64,000 nucleotides of DNA. Source: Citromicrobium sp. UBA3494 (lineage in GTDB: Bacteria > Pseudomonadota > Alphaproteobacteria > Sphingomonadales > Sphingomonadaceae). The notes beneath the pieces were generated by a model. The model was not told where the DNA came from. It saw only the letters and a list, made by a program, of their open reading frames with translations, and did no database searches. Below are positions 8,270 to 17,680 of the stretch, piece after piece (positions within the stretch are counted from its first letter, which is position 1; every line of letters starts with the position of its first letter). Where the stretch lies: assembly GCA_002377695.1 (NCBI GenBank), contig DFQH01000007.1, positions 118,956 to 182,955 on the forward strand. The letters run 5' to 3'. The translations under genes and the position numbers were made by a program.

Positions 8270-8300
8270 AACGGCTTGCGCCAGATGGGCGCGAGCCGTT
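8270..8300 (+). terminator. Long hairpin between rpsU and the FKBP gene, possible terminator
   Basis: Arms at 8270-8282 (AACGGCTTGCGCC) and 8288-8300 (GGCGCGAGCCGTT) pair over 13 bases with one T-G wobble, enclosing a five-base loop. Only three T residues follow on the plus strand (8299-8301), so intrinsic termination is uncertain. It could equally act as an RNA stability element between rpsU and the next gene. Confidence 0.45.
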
Positions 8301-8355
8301 TGACGTATCAGGCCGACACGAAACTTCTTCTCCAGAGCCTTTCAGGACCCAATCG

Positions 8356-8946
8356 ATGACGGAAATCACGCGCGTTCCCCTCCGCCCCATTGCGAAGGGC
8401 TCGCTCACCAAGCTGTGGATCGGCGTGATTGTCGCCATCGCCCTTGCGGTGCTGCTCGCCTGGAGCCTCGCTCCGCAGGGCTATGGCCTGACCGTGCTGG
8501 AGGAAGGCACCGGGCCCACGCCGGAGGACACGGATGTCGCCTTCGTCAAATATGTCGGCCGACTGGACGATGGCACCGTATTCGACGAATCGCAGCCGCT
8601 TCCGATCCCGGTCGAAGGGATCTTCCCGGAAGGCAATCCGCTGCCGATCGACGGAGTCGTGCCCGGCTTCGCGGAAGGACTGAAGCAGATGCAGGCGGGT
8701 GGCCGGTACGAACTGCGGATACCGTCCGAGGAAGCCTATGGTGCCGATGTTCCGCCCGGCAGTCCGATCCCGCCCAATGCGGACCTGACCTTCGAGGTCG
8801 AACTCGTCGACTTCATGAGCCGTGCCGAATTCGACCGCCGCATACAGACCATCACGCAGATGATGCAGCAGCAGGGCGCGATGATGGGTGCGCCGGGCGG
8901 CGATGCACCTATGGGCGAGCCCGAAGGGGCTGCCCCTCCGCAGTAA
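8356..8946 (+). CDS. Membrane-anchored FKBP-type peptidyl-prolyl isomerase
   Basis: 196 residues. A single hydrophobic segment (about 18-38, LWIGVIVAIALAVLLAWSLA) anchors or exports the protein. The FKBP domain follows: DVAFVKYVGRLDDGTVFDES, VVPGFAEGLKQMQAGGRYEL and EEAYGADVPPGSPIPPNADL match the conserved FKBP strands and binding loop. The tail from about 165 is Met/Gln/Gly/Pro-rich and probably disordered. The expected role is prolyl isomerisation during folding of envelope proteins on the periplasmic face. Single gene between rpsU and the DUF4153-like gene. Confidence 0.88.
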   Translation: MTEITRVPLRPIAKGSLTKLWIGVIVAIALAVLLAWSLAPQGYGLTVLEEGTGPTPEDTDVAFVKYVGRLDDGTVFDESQPLPIPVEGIFPEGNPLPIDGVVPGFAEGLKQMQAGGRYELRIPSEEAYGADVPPGSPIPPNADLTFEVELVDFMSRAEFDRRIQTITQMMQQQGAMMGAPGGDAPMGEPEGAAPPQ

Positions 8947-8985
8947 ACGCCCTATAGTCGCCTCGCTCTTCGGGGAGAGGCGACC

Positions 8986-10731
8986 ATGAACGACGCGCAG
9001 ATCGAGGATAACGGCTCCCCGGAGCAACGCCCGGCGCGCAAGCGCGTCGAGGCCGATTGGCCGCTGCGCCCATGGATATTCGCCGGGCTGCTCGCGCTGG
9101 CAGGCCTGGCGATCCATTTTCTCACCGACGATGCGAACGACAGCGGGCCGCGAATCGCGGCCGCCGCCTTTATGGCCTTTGCCTGCGGAGCCTTCGTCTT
9201 CACGGCGGAACGTGGGCGATATGTCGCGCCCGCTATCTTCTCCGTCGTCACCGGGCTCGTCGTCGGCGGGCTGGCCTGGCGCGCCGTGGGCGCGGGCAAT
9301 GATGTGGCCGATGGCGGCTATGCGCTGGCTGCCGGACTCTTTGCCTGTCTGCTGGCGGTGCCGCTGTTCCAGGCCGATTTCCTGCATCGCCGGATGCGGA
9401 CCGATTACCAGGACATCCATTTCTTCGTCTGGACCGATGCGATCACCGGGGCGGGAGCCTTCGCGTTCATGGGGCTTGCGTGGCTCCTCATCTGGTTGGT
9501 CGCGGCGCTGCTCGACCTTGTCGGGATTCCGCTGCGGGAGCTGATCCAGAAGGACTGGTTCGTGGCGGTCTTCATGGGCCTCACGCTAGGCGCGGGGCTC
9601 GGCACGCTGCGCAACGAACTGAAGATCATCGGCACGCTGCAATCGGTGGTGCTGCTGGTGCTGTCGATCCTCGCGCTACCGCTCGCCATTGCGATTGCGG
9701 TGTTCCTGGGCGCGGTGGTTGTCTCGGGGCCGAGCGTGCTGTGGAATGCGACCGATTCTGCGACCACGGCGCTGCTCTCCATTGCCATCGGTGCCTACGT
9801 GCTTGCCAATGCCGTGCTGCGCGACCGGGACGAGGATATGGTCGGCGGGTCGGTGCTCAAGTGGTCGGGCTACGCGCTGGCGCTCGGCATCCTGCCGCTG
9901 ACGGTGTTCGCCGCGATCTCCACCGGCGTGCGGATTGACCAGCATGGGCTGTCGCCCGAACGTCTGTGGGCGGTGTGTTCACTGATCGTCGCGGTCGCCT
10001 TCGGGCTCGCGTACTTCGTCGATGCGCTGGTGGGCGTGCGCGGGAGCTGGCGCGAACGGCTGCGTGCATCGAACCTTCGGCTGGGGCTCGCGACCGCGGT
10101 GTTCGCGCTGTTCCTCGCGCTGCCGATCCTCAATTTCGGTGCGATTTCGACAAGGGACCAGCTTGCTCGGCTGGAGTCGGGGGTAATCTCGGCGGAGAAG
10201 TTCGACTTCAGCGCGCTCCGCTGGGACTTCGGCGCGCCGGGGCGCAAGGCGCTGGAGAGGCTCGCGAAGTCTTCGAACGAAGGGATTGCCGAGGGTGCTC
10301 AGAAGGCCCGGCTGGAGGAGGTGCGTCCCTATCGCTGGGCAGGTGAGAGACCAGCATCGGAGCCTCTCTCGATCAGGTGGCAGGGGGGTGACGACGCGGT
10401 GCAATCCGCCGTTGAGGAGTATCTGCGGGCCGATCGGAACGCGTGCGGCTCGGAGAATCCCTGCGCGGCAATCACTGCGGGCACCCTTGAATCGGGTGAC
10501 AGCCTGGTGCTCGTAACGGGTGGCTTCAACGAGCAATATTTCGGCGTTAGCGAGGATGGTCAGGTCACCCAATATTTTGTCAGGGGTGGCCAGCTTCTTA
10601 AGGATCCCTTCGGGACCGCCGCCGATTTGAACGAGCCCATCCGTGAAGGACCTCCAAACGTGGAAGTCCGCCCCTTCGAAGGCCGCCAGCTCTATGTCGA
10701 TGGCAAGCCGGTGGGCGAACCTTTCGAGTAA
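8986..10731 (+). CDS. DUF4153-like multi-pass membrane protein, unknown function
   Basis: 581 residues. After a charged N-terminus there are about 12-13 hydrophobic segments between residues 25 and 385 (for example FAGLLALAGLAIHFL and LQSVVLLVLSILALPLAIAI). A soluble C-terminal domain of about 190 residues follows (from ISTRDQLARLESGV), including a short Cys-containing stretch, ACGSENPCAAIT, that could form a disulphide if periplasmic. The overall layout matches proteins annotated DUF4153 in sphingomonads; the family has no established biochemical role. It lies upstream of gatC with a 44-base gap, but function does not suggest a link. Confidence 0.7.
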   Translation: MNDAQIEDNGSPEQRPARKRVEADWPLRPWIFAGLLALAGLAIHFLTDDANDSGPRIAAAAFMAFACGAFVFTAERGRYVAPAIFSVVTGLVVGGLAWRAVGAGNDVADGGYALAAGLFACLLAVPLFQADFLHRRMRTDYQDIHFFVWTDAITGAGAFAFMGLAWLLIWLVAALLDLVGIPLRELIQKDWFVAVFMGLTLGAGLGTLRNELKIIGTLQSVVLLVLSILALPLAIAIAVFLGAVVVSGPSVLWNATDSATTALLSIAIGAYVLANAVLRDRDEDMVGGSVLKWSGYALALGILPLTVFAAISTGVRIDQHGLSPERLWAVCSLIVAVAFGLAYFVDALVGVRGSWRERLRASNLRLGLATAVFALFLALPILNFGAISTRDQLARLESGVISAEKFDFSALRWDFGAPGRKALERLAKSSNEGIAEGAQKARLEEVRPYRWAGERPASEPLSIRWQGGDDAVQSAVEEYLRADRNACGSENPCAAITAGTLESGDSLVLVTGGFNEQYFGVSEDGQVTQYFVRGGQLLKDPFGTAADLNEPIREGPPNVEVRPFEGRQLYVDGKPVGEPFE

Positions 10732-10775
10732 TCTGCCCGCTTGATGGTGCGCTGCGGCGCGGCTAACGCGGCTCT

Positions 10776-11078
10776 ATGTCAGTCACCCGCGAAGAAGTGG
10801 CCAAGATCGCATCGCTCGCGCGCATCCGCATGGATGACGCGGCGCTCGATTCGATGGTCCCCGAACTCAACAATATCCTCAATTGGGTCGAGCAGCTGGG
10901 CGAGGTCGATACCTCGCAGGTAGAGCCGATGACCGCCGTGATCCCGCAAGCCATGCGGCTGCGCGACGATGTGGTCGATGCCGATCCGCTGACCGCCGGT
11001 GGGCGACGCGAGGATATCCTCGCCAATGCGCCCGCAGCAGAGCACGGCTTTTTCGGCGTGCCCAAGGTGATCGAGTGA
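10776..11078 (+). CDS. gatC: Asp-tRNA(Asn)/Glu-tRNA(Gln) amidotransferase subunit C
   Basis: 100 residues with the GatC pattern: [19 protein letters not shown], the [20 protein letters not shown] helix and loop, and the C-terminal VMRLRDDV-like segment ([14 protein letters not shown]). GatC is a small belt protein that holds GatA and GatB together in the enzyme converting mischarged Glu-tRNA(Gln), and often Asp-tRNA(Asn), to the amidated forms. It lies upstream of gatA, separated by 122 bases that contain an inverted-repeat element. Confidence 0.93.
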   Translation: MSVTREEVAKIASLARIRMDDAALDSMVPELNNILNWVEQLGEVDTSQVEPMTAVIPQAMRLRDDVVDADPLTAGGRREDILANAPAAEHGFFGVPKVIE

Positions 11079-11110
11079 TCCGAGCGCCCCATCTCCCTTC
11101 ACCGCTCACC

Positions 11111-11183
11111 CTGAGCCTGTCGAAGGGTTGTTCTTTCTTCTTGTGCCGCGCCGAAAGAAAATACGGTGCTTCGACAAGCTCAG
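11111..11183. repeat. Intergenic inverted-repeat element between gatC and gatA
   Basis: Arms CTGAGCCTGTCGAAG (11111-11125) and CTTCGACAAGCTCAG (11169-11183) are inverted copies with one mismatch over 15 bases. They flank a 43-base centre lower in GC. The same core (GAGCC-GTCGAAG) recurs at 34092-34181, so this is a dispersed REP/MITE-like family and not a local terminator. It sits between two co-oriented genes that must be expressed together, so it may modulate mRNA processing between gatC and gatA. Confidence 0.75.
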
Positions 11184-11200
11184 CACGAGCGGAGTTTTAA

Positions 11201-12682
11201 GTGACCGATCTTACCAATCTCGGCGTCAAAGCCATCCGCGACGGGGTCGCCGGTGGCGATTTCACCGCGCGCGAAGTGGCCGAAGCTTTCAACGCCAACG
11301 TCGCCGCCGCGAAGGACTTGAACGCCTTCATTGTCGCCACGCCGGAGAAAGCGCTCGAAGCCGCCGACGCGGTGGATGCGAAGCGCGCCAAGGGCGAGGA
11401 TCTGGGCCAGATGGGCGGCGTGCCGATCGGCATGAAGGACCTGTTCTGCACCGACGGCGTGCAGACCACCGCCGCCAGCCACATCCTCGAAGGGTTCGTG
11501 CCCCAGTACGAAAGCACCGTCTCCGCCAACCTGTGGAAGGCGGGGGCGGGGATGCTGGGCAAGCTCAACCTCGACCAGTTCGCGATGGGCTCGTCGAACG
11601 AGACGAGCTATTTCGGCAATGTGCTGAGCCCGTGGAAGAAGGCGGGCAGCAATGCCGCGCTTATCCCCGGCGGGTCGTCGGGCGGTTCGTCCACCGCCGT
11701 CGCCGCGCGGCTCGCTCCGGCAGCGACCGGCACCGACACTGGCGGCTCGATCCGCCAGCCTGCCGCCGTCACCGGCATCACCGGCATCAAGCCGACCTAC
11801 GGGCGGTGCAGCCGCTGGGGCGTGGTCGCCTTCGCGTCCAGCCTCGACCAGGCAGGCCCGATGGCGCGCGACGTCACCGATTGCGCGATCATGCTGGAGG
11901 CGATGGCCGGGTTCGATCCGAAGGACTCGACCAGCCTCGATATGCCCGTGCCGCAGTGGGAAGCGGGGCTGAACGCGGACCTCAAGGGCAAGAAGGTCGG
12001 CATCCCGCGCGAATATCGCATGGACGGGACCGATCAGGCGATCCTCGACAGTTGGGAGCGCGGCAAGGAATGGTTGCGCGATGCAGGCGCCGAGATCGTC
12101 GATATCTCGCTGCCGCACACCAAATACGCGCTGCCCGCGTACTACATTATCGCCCCGGCAGAAGCCTCCTCCAACCTCGCGCGCTATGACGGCGTGCGCT
12201 ACGGCCTGCGCGACCTGCCCGAGGGGGCTGGGTTGCAGGACATGTACGCCGCAACCCGCGCGGCGGGCTTCGGCGACGAGGTGAAGCGCCGCATCCTGAT
12301 CGGCACCTACGTGCTCAGCGCGGGCTTCTACGACGCCTATTACACGCAGGCGCAGAAGATCCGCACGCTGGTGGCGCAGGACTTCGAGAAGGCGTGGGGT
12401 GAGTGCGACCTGATCCTCGCCCCGACCACGCCCAACGCGGCCTTCCCGCTGGGCGGCTTCGATGGCGATCCGCTGGCGATGTACCTGAACGACGTGTTCG
12501 CCGTGCCTGCCTCGCTCGCCGGTCTCCCCGCGATGAGCGTGCCCGCCATGCTGAATGGCGACGGCCTGCCGCTGGGCCTCCAGATCGTCGGCAAGCCGTT
12601 CGACGAGCAGGGCGTGCTCAACGCAGGGCTGGCGATCGAGCAACGGTCCGGGTTCGACGCTACGCCGGAGAAGTGGTGGTGA
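11201..12682 (+). CDS. gatA: Asp-tRNA(Asn)/Glu-tRNA(Gln) amidotransferase subunit A
   Basis: 493 residues from a GTG start at 11201. The amidase signature is clear: the catalytic lysine in [14 protein letters not shown], then the Gly/Ser-rich stretch [19 protein letters not shown] and [18 protein letters not shown] with the Ser-cisSer-Lys triad. GatA releases ammonia from glutamine and channels it to GatB. It is preceded by an inverted-repeat element and followed directly by a small unknown gene that separates it from gatB. Length is normal for GatA. Confidence 0.95.
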   Translation: MTDLTNLGVKAIRDGVAGGDFTAREVAEAFNANVAAAKDLNAFIVATPEKALEAADAVDAKRAKGEDLGQMGGVPIGMKDLFCTDGVQTTAASHILEGFVPQYESTVSANLWKAGAGMLGKLNLDQFAMGSSNETSYFGNVLSPWKKAGSNAALIPGGSSGGSSTAVAARLAPAATGTDTGGSIRQPAAVTGITGIKPTYGRCSRWGVVAFASSLDQAGPMARDVTDCAIMLEAMAGFDPKDSTSLDMPVPQWEAGLNADLKGKKVGIPREYRMDGTDQAILDSWERGKEWLRDAGAEIVDISLPHTKYALPAYYIIAPAEASSNLARYDGVRYGLRDLPEGAGLQDMYAATRAAGFGDEVKRRILIGTYVLSAGFYDAYYTQAQKIRTLVAQDFEKAWGECDLILAPTTPNAAFPLGGFDGDPLAMYLNDVFAVPASLAGLPAMSVPAMLNGDGLPLGLQIVGKPFDEQGVLNAGLAIEQRSGFDATPEKWW

Positions 12683-12696
12683 CAATTCTCCGTCGG

Positions 12697-12975
12697 ATGA
12701 AGAGATTTTCTCACGACGAAGAGCCTAGTGCCCGTTACTTCGCATATGCCCGCTTGATGAATTACCTGAGAACTGAAATTCAGGATGGCGCCGACGGATT
12801 TGGTCCTCTGTGGGCAGCAACCGTTAGAGAGCTTCGAAACTATCCTGAATTCGCCGATTTAACCGTGCTCTATCTCGAAGAAGTCACCGTGACCGGAACC
12901 AACAAGTTTGACCGGGTGATGGAGCAGGAGTTGCGAGAAACGGAAACCTTCCTGCTGGGATTGAAGAATGACTAA
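12697..12975 (+). CDS. Small unknown protein inserted between gatA and gatB
   Basis: 92 residues from ATG 12697 (a GTG at 12679 overlapping the gatA stop would give 98). Sequence starts [20 protein letters not shown] and continues with an acidic, probably helical segment ([19 protein letters not shown]). The last eight bases overlap the gatB start (ATG 12968), so gatB translation is probably coupled to it. By eye the GC content and third-position GC are clearly lower than in gatA and gatB, hinting at acquisition from elsewhere. I recognise no family. It is likely real because it fills the gap exactly and overlaps at its end, but homologs would decide this. Confidence 0.65.
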   Translation: MKRFSHDEEPSARYFAYARLMNYLRTEIQDGADGFGPLWAATVRELRNYPEFADLTVLYLEEVTVTGTNKFDRVMEQELRETETFLLGLKND

Positions 12976-14467
12976 CTACCGCATCCAGGGCGCAACGGGC
13001 GAATGGGAGGTCGTGATCGGCCTCGAAGTCCACGCGCAGGTCACCTCCAACGCCAAGCTGTTCAGCGGCGCGTCGACCGAGTTCGGGGCAGAGCCCAATA
13101 CGCAGGTCAGCCTGATCGACGCCGCGATGCCGGGCATGCTGCCCGTGCCCAACCGCGAGTGCATCCGCCAGGCGGTGCGCACCGGCATGGCCATCGAGGC
13201 GCAGATCAACGCGTGGAGCCGGTTCGACCGCAAGAACTACTTCTACGCCGACCTGCCGCAGGGCTACCAGATCAGCCAGCTCTACCACCCCATCGTGGGC
13301 GAGGGGCAGCTGCTGATCGAGGCGGACGAGAAGGCGGGCATCCCCGAAGACAAGATCATCGGGATCGAGCGCATCCATGTGGAGCAGGACGCGGGCAAGC
13401 TGATGCATGATCAGCACCCGACGATGAGCTACGTCGATCTCAACCGCGTCGGTATCGCGCTGATGGAAATCGTCAGCAAGCCGGACATGACATCGCCCGC
13501 CGAAGCAGGGGCTTACGTGCGCAAGCTCAGGTCGATCCTGCGCTATGTCGGCTCGTGCGACGGCAATATGGAAGAAGGATCGATGCGCGCGGACGTCAAC
13601 GTCTCGGTGCGCAAGGTCGGCGATTCCGAGCTTGGCACCCGGACCGAGACGAAGAACGTGAACAGCGTGCGCTTCGTCATGCAGGTCATCGAATACGAGG
13701 CGAACCGCCAGGTCGATGTGCTGGAGAGCGGTGGCACGGTCGATCAGGAAACGCGCCTGTTCGATGTCGCCACCGGCACCACGCGCACCATGCGCAGCAA
13801 GGAAGACGCGCATGATTATCGCTACTTCCCCGATCCCGATCTGCTGCCGCTCGAACTCGACGATGCCTTCCTGAGCGAGTGCCGAGAGAGCCTGCCAGAA
13901 CTGCCCGACGCCAAGCGCGCGCGCTACGAAGGCGAGCTGGGCCTCACGCCCTACAACGCGCGTGAACTGACCGCCGAGGTGGAGACCTTTGGCCGCTTCG
14001 AAACGCTGCTTGCTGCCACCGCGACCCGTATCGGCAAGCCTGAAAAGGATGTGGCCACGCAGGTCGCCAACTGGGCGCTGTCCGTTGCTCCCGGCGTGAT
14101 GAAGTCGCTGGGCGACGAAGCCGATCCCGCGCATGCAAGCTCGGGCGCGCAGGCGAGCATCCTCGCGATGCAGGACAAAGGCGAGATTTCGGGCGGACAG
14201 GCCAAGGAAATCTACGAGATCGTCCTCAAGACCGGTCGCGACCCCGAGGAAATTGCCGATACCGAAGGCCTCAAGCAGGTCAGCGATACCGGGGCGATCG
14301 AGGCCGCGATCGACGAGATCCTCGCAAATAATCAGGACAAGGTGGAGCAGTACAAGGGCGGCAAGGACAAGCTGTTCGGCTTCTTCGTTGGCCAGACGAT
14401 GAAGGCAATGCAGGGCAAGGCGAACCCTGCGGTGGTCAACCAGCTGCTGAAGGACAAGCTGGGGTGA
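12968..14467 (+). CDS. gatB: Asp-tRNA(Asn)/Glu-tRNA(Gln) amidotransferase subunit B
   Basis: 499 residues. GatB hallmarks: [20 protein letters not shown] at the start, [20 protein letters not shown], and the kinase-like part with [10 protein letters not shown]; the C-terminal YqeY-like tail ends [20 protein letters not shown]. GatB activates the carboxylate of Glu (or Asp) on the misacylated tRNA and transfers ammonia supplied by GatA. Presence of gatCAB fits an organism using indirect Gln-tRNA synthesis. Its stop overlaps the ATG of the FG-GAP protein gene (TGATG). Confidence 0.95.
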   Translation: MTNYRIQGATGEWEVVIGLEVHAQVTSNAKLFSGASTEFGAEPNTQVSLIDAAMPGMLPVPNRECIRQAVRTGMAIEAQINAWSRFDRKNYFYADLPQGYQISQLYHPIVGEGQLLIEADEKAGIPEDKIIGIERIHVEQDAGKLMHDQHPTMSYVDLNRVGIALMEIVSKPDMTSPAEAGAYVRKLRSILRYVGSCDGNMEEGSMRADVNVSVRKVGDSELGTRTETKNVNSVRFVMQVIEYEANRQVDVLESGGTVDQETRLFDVATGTTRTMRSKEDAHDYRYFPDPDLLPLELDDAFLSECRESLPELPDAKRARYEGELGLTPYNARELTAEVETFGRFETLLAATATRIGKPEKDVATQVANWALSVAPGVMKSLGDEADPAHASSGAQASILAMQDKGEISGGQAKEIYEIVLKTGRDPEEIADTEGLKQVSDTGAIEAAIDEILANNQDKVEQYKGGKDKLFGFFVGQTMKAMQGKANPAVVNQLLKDKLG

Positions 14468-15639
14468 TGGGGCCCCCGGTGCTGCGGATTTGGCGCCTGC
14501 TGGCGATTCCTCTTCGCATCATCGGGCCCGCTCTGGGTGCAGCATGTGCCTTGCTCGCGCCCGGTCCAGTGAGCGCGCAGGATACCGAAGCCGCTTTCCG
14601 CGATCATCCCTTCCTGCTGTTCGACGAAGCCGACAGCCGGACGGCTGACGTGTCGCTTGGCGATCTGGACGGCGACGGGGACCTCGATGTGGCCGCCGCC
14701 AATGGCCGGCACTGGCCGCAGCAGGACTGGCTGTTTCTGAACGCCGGGGACGGCCGCCTGCTGGAAGCCGTCCCGCTGGGCGAGGTGCGTTCCACCAGCT
14801 ACACCATCCGCCTGGGCGATCTGGACGCGGACGGCGATCTCGATGCCGTCGTGGTGCGCGATACGCTGCCCGCGCTCGTCTATTTCAATGATGGGAAGGC
14901 CCGTTTTACGCTGCACTCTGCCGTGCCGGACAGTGCCATTCCCTCGCGCTCGGCCAGTCTGCTCGACCTCGACGGAGACGGGGTTCTCGATCTCGTTGTC
15001 GCGGCGCGCAGGGGCGTCGATCCGGTCCATTACGGGCTGGGCGGGGGCGCCTTCGCACAGCCGGTCGGCCTGCCGGACGAAGGCTTCGGTTCGACCGGCC
15101 TGGCGCCTGCCGATCTGGATGGGGACGGGGATACGGACCTCGTGCTGGGCCGGCGTGACGGAGCCGCCAGCGTCGTGTTCGTGAACCAGGGCGGCCGCGC
15201 GTTCGAACCGCGACCGCTGGCGGGGAGCAAGGGCGATCATCGCAAAGCTGTGACGGACGATTTCGATGGCGATGGGCGGCCCGATATCGTGCTCGTCTCG
15301 ACAAAGGGGCCGCACAAGCTCTACCTGCAGAAGTCCGACGGCTCCTTCGGATCGCCGCGCCTGTTTGGCGAGGGGGGAGCGGGAATCCAGTCCATCGCAG
15401 CCGCCGACCTCGATGGGGATGGCGATATCGATCTGGTTGCCGGGGTCGACGGTGCGAACCTCGTCCTGCGCAACGCGGGCGATGGGCGCTTTGCAGCCGA
15501 GGAACTGCCCGGCGATCCTGCGGATACCTACGGCGTGGCGGTGGGCGACATGAATGGCGATGGTCTTCCCGATATCGTCTTCGCCAATTCCGATGCGCCC
15601 AATGCCATCCTGCTGGGTGTGGCACCGGCAGGCGATTGA
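14467..15639 (+). CDS. Exported FG-GAP/VCBS repeat protein, predicted seven-bladed propeller
   Basis: 390 residues from ATG 14467, overlapping the gatB stop. A signal peptide ends near VSAQD (residue 38). Seven calcium-type loops of the form D-x-D-G-D-G-x-x-D follow at a regular spacing of about 47-52 residues (near residues 67, 119, 167, 216, 265, 314 and 361), e.g. LGDLDGDGDLDVAA and PADLDGDGDTDLVLG. Seven regular repeats strongly suggest a complete seven-bladed beta-propeller binding calcium in each blade. The family is structural or adhesive and found outside the cytoplasm; ligand and role are unknown. It is placed between gatB and trmL with no evident functional tie. Confidence 0.85.
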   Translation: MGPPVLRIWRLLAIPLRIIGPALGAACALLAPGPVSAQDTEAAFRDHPFLLFDEADSRTADVSLGDLDGDGDLDVAAANGRHWPQQDWLFLNAGDGRLLEAVPLGEVRSTSYTIRLGDLDADGDLDAVVVRDTLPALVYFNDGKARFTLHSAVPDSAIPSRSASLLDLDGDGVLDLVVAARRGVDPVHYGLGGGAFAQPVGLPDEGFGSTGLAPADLDGDGDTDLVLGRRDGAASVVFVNQGGRAFEPRPLAGSKGDHRKAVTDDFDGDGRPDIVLVSTKGPHKLYLQKSDGSFGSPRLFGEGGAGIQSIAAADLDGDGDIDLVAGVDGANLVLRNAGDGRFAAEELPGDPADTYGVAVGDMNGDGLPDIVFANSDAPNAILLGVAPAGD

Positions 15640-15646
15640 TTTTCCG

Positions 15647-16102
15647 ATGACCTCCATCGTCCTCGTCCATCCCGAAATCCCCGGCAATACCGGCGCGGTA
15701 GGGCGTACCTGCGTCGCGCTCGACATGGAGCTGGTGCTGATCCATCCGCTCGGCTTCGTCATCACCGATACGCGGCTGAAGCGATCCGGGCTCGATTACT
15801 GGCAGCACATCCGGCTGGCCGAGTTCGCCAGCTGGGAGGCCTTCCTTGCCGAGCGTGCCCCGCGCGAGGACCAGTTGTTCCTGTTCGAGGAATATGCCCC
15901 GCGCAGCTTTTACGAGCCCGTCTATCCGGACGATGCCTACCTCGTCTTCGGGAAGGAGACGAAGGGCCTGCCGCAGCCGATCGTCGAGGCGCACCGTGAT
16001 CGCATGGTCGGCCTGCCGATGCGCAGCGACAAGGTCCGCTCGCTCAACCTGGCGAACACCGTGGCCGCGGCGGCCTACCAGGCAATCCGCCCTAGTTCGT
16101 GA
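15647..16102 (+). CDS. trmL: tRNA (cytidine(34)-2'-O)-methyltransferase
   Basis: 151 residues from ATG 15647. SPOUT-class landmarks: VLVHPEIPGNTGAVGRTCVA, LVLIHPLGF, then YLVFGKETKGLPQPIVEA and the trefoil-knot end MRSDKVRSLNLANTVAAAAY. This matches TrmL (YibK), which methylates the ribose of the wobble base in tRNA-Leu. A longer reading upstream overlaps the FG-GAP gene and lacks conserved residues, so it was rejected. It overlaps the convergent SH3-like gene by 11 bases. Confidence 0.93.
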   Translation: MTSIVLVHPEIPGNTGAVGRTCVALDMELVLIHPLGFVITDTRLKRSGLDYWQHIRLAEFASWEAFLAERAPREDQLFLFEEYAPRSFYEPVYPDDAYLVFGKETKGLPQPIVEAHRDRMVGLPMRSDKVRSLNLANTVAAAAYQAIRPSS

Positions 16103-16865
16103 GAGTATAGGTTGCGGTGCAGGTCCACGCCGCGTCGCCCGTGCCGGTTTCGCGGCAGGCCACCCGGTTGCCGTCGGGCCGCTGGCCGACGGGCTTGTCG
16201 TATTCGTTCTCTGCCTTCACCGACATGCGCATGGACGCGACCACCTGGGAGGGCCCCGTGGCGCTGACCTGCACCGTGCGGGCTTGCGGGGCGTCTCCGG
16301 CATCGTCCTCCACGTAGGGTTCGTCTGAATCCTGCGCGCCGCTCGCATCGACATAGCGCGAATGGACCCAGCCGGTGAGGCATGTACCCGGATAGGCGCG
16401 GGGCGAGCCGACCGGTTCCGCCAGCCCGCATTCGTCCGGATCCCCCAGCGTCCCGTCGGACAGATAGACAATGCCGAACCAGTCGCCCTGCCGATCGCAG
16501 ACGTAGAAGGGCGTGTCGTCCTCCAGCTGGTCGATCTGCCCCGCATCGCTCGTCGGTGCATTGCGTACGGACAGGAAATCGTCTTCGCCGCCGGGCAGAT
16601 TGGCCACGCGGCCAACCCGGTCGCAGGCGCTTTCGTTCGGCCCGTCTCGGCCGATCCGGACGGCCAGCGCCCGTTGCTCGGCGACGGAGATCGGCTCGGG
16701 CGTTTCCGCGTCGTCGATTTCGCTGGACGAGATGATGGACGACGCATCGATGGCAGGGGCCGGCTCCTCGTCGCTCGAACTGCGCTGGCCGAGCAGAAAC
16801 GCCACCGCTGCCACCAGAAGCAGGATAATCGCGCCGAGAACGAGCATCGTTCGGTTGATCTGCAT
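16092..16865 (-). CDS. Membrane-anchored SH3-like domain protein, unknown role
   Basis: 257 residues from ATG 16865, chosen because GGAGGA stands just upstream (16870-16875 on the minus strand). One N-terminal anchor (MLVLGAIILLLVAAVAFLLG), an acidic linker, then a bacterial SH3-like part at about 95-170 (LSVRNAPTSDAGQIDQLEDD, DRQGDWFGIVY, LTGWVHSRYVDASG). A second C-terminal part is beta-rich with a Cys pair (NRVACRETGTGDAAWTCTAT). This looks like a periplasmic protein that may bind peptidoglycan. An upstream extension to 17018 lacks a signal and was rejected. Convergent with trmL with an 11-base overlap. Confidence 0.75.
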   Translation of the reverse strand: MQINRTMLVLGAIILLLVAAVAFLLGQRSSSDEEPAPAIDASSIISSSEIDDAETPEPISVAEQRALAVRIGRDGPNESACDRVGRVANLPGGEDDFLSVRNAPTSDAGQIDQLEDDTPFYVCDRQGDWFGIVYLSDGTLGDPDECGLAEPVGSPRAYPGTCLTGWVHSRYVDASGAQDSDEPYVEDDAGDAPQARTVQVSATGPSQVVASMRMSVKAENEYDKPVGQRPDGNRVACRETGTGDAAWTCTATYTLTN

Positions 16866-17089
16866 CGTGTCCTCCGCGCGCGCCGCGCCGTTCCCGTGGC
16901 TCATCCTAAGCCACGAAATGCGATTCGCGGGAAGATCGAAAAGGGCCGGATAGCTGCGGTGCAAGCCTGCCTGCCGGAGCGACATGGCACGGCCCGGCGT
17001 AGAAATACCCAGCCACAAATTTCGCTATTCCGATCCGGACATTTTGGTAAGTTTATCGGCGGGATCAGAAACTTGAGGGGCTTTTCTTC

Positions 17090-17680
17090 GTGAAACATCT
17101 GTGTTTCGCCTTGCTCGCGCTGCCGTTGGCCAGCGCGGCGCAAGCGCAATATATCGAATCCAACGCACCACCGGTGCACCATTTCTCCGCTGCCGAGATC
17201 GAAGCCGTGCCGATGCCCGAGCTCGCATTCGATGCAAGCCAGGTCGCACAGGACGATTTCGAGAAGTATTTCTACTTCCACCGGCCCGACACGACCTTCG
17301 ATGTCGCCTTCCTGGACATCACCGAATGCGATGCGCTGACCAGCGGCCTGACCTTCTATGGCGGCGCATCCCAGGCGATGATCAATCAGCAGATATTCCA
17401 GTACGGCATGGCCGGCGCGATCGGCGGGGCGATCGGATCGGTGCTCGCCGATGCGATCTTCGGGTCCGGAGAGCGCCGCAAGCAGCGCCGCATCAACATG
17501 CGCAACTGCATGTATTACAAGGGTTACGATCGCTACGGGCTCGAAAAGGACCTGTGGCAGGAGTTCAACTTCGAAGAAGGCAACAGCCGCGAGGAAGCGG
17601 AGAGCCGCGCGCAAAAGCTGATGATGCAGGCGCGCGTCGCATCCGGCCCCAAGCCCGAGCAGGAGGCACTCCAGCCATGA
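17090..17680 (+). CDS. Exported protein with glycine-zipper-like segment, unknown function
   Basis: 196 residues from a GTG start (MKHLCFALLALPLASAAQAQ), which gives a clean signal peptide cleaved after AQA. The mature part has two Cys (DITECDALTSGL and MRNCMYYKGYDRYG) that could pair. A Gly-rich hydrophobic stretch, GMAGAIGGAIGSVLADAIFG, is reminiscent of glycine zippers in outer-membrane lipoproteins. A charged helical tail ends the protein. Its stop overlaps the start of the next gene (ATGA), so the two are a coupled pair. I do not recognise the family. An envelope location is supported; nothing more. Confidence 0.7.
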   Translation: MKHLCFALLALPLASAAQAQYIESNAPPVHHFSAAEIEAVPMPELAFDASQVAQDDFEKYFYFHRPDTTFDVAFLDITECDALTSGLTFYGGASQAMINQQIFQYGMAGAIGGAIGSVLADAIFGSGERRKQRRINMRNCMYYKGYDRYGLEKDLWQEFNFEEGNSREEAESRAQKLMMQARVASGPKPEQEALQP

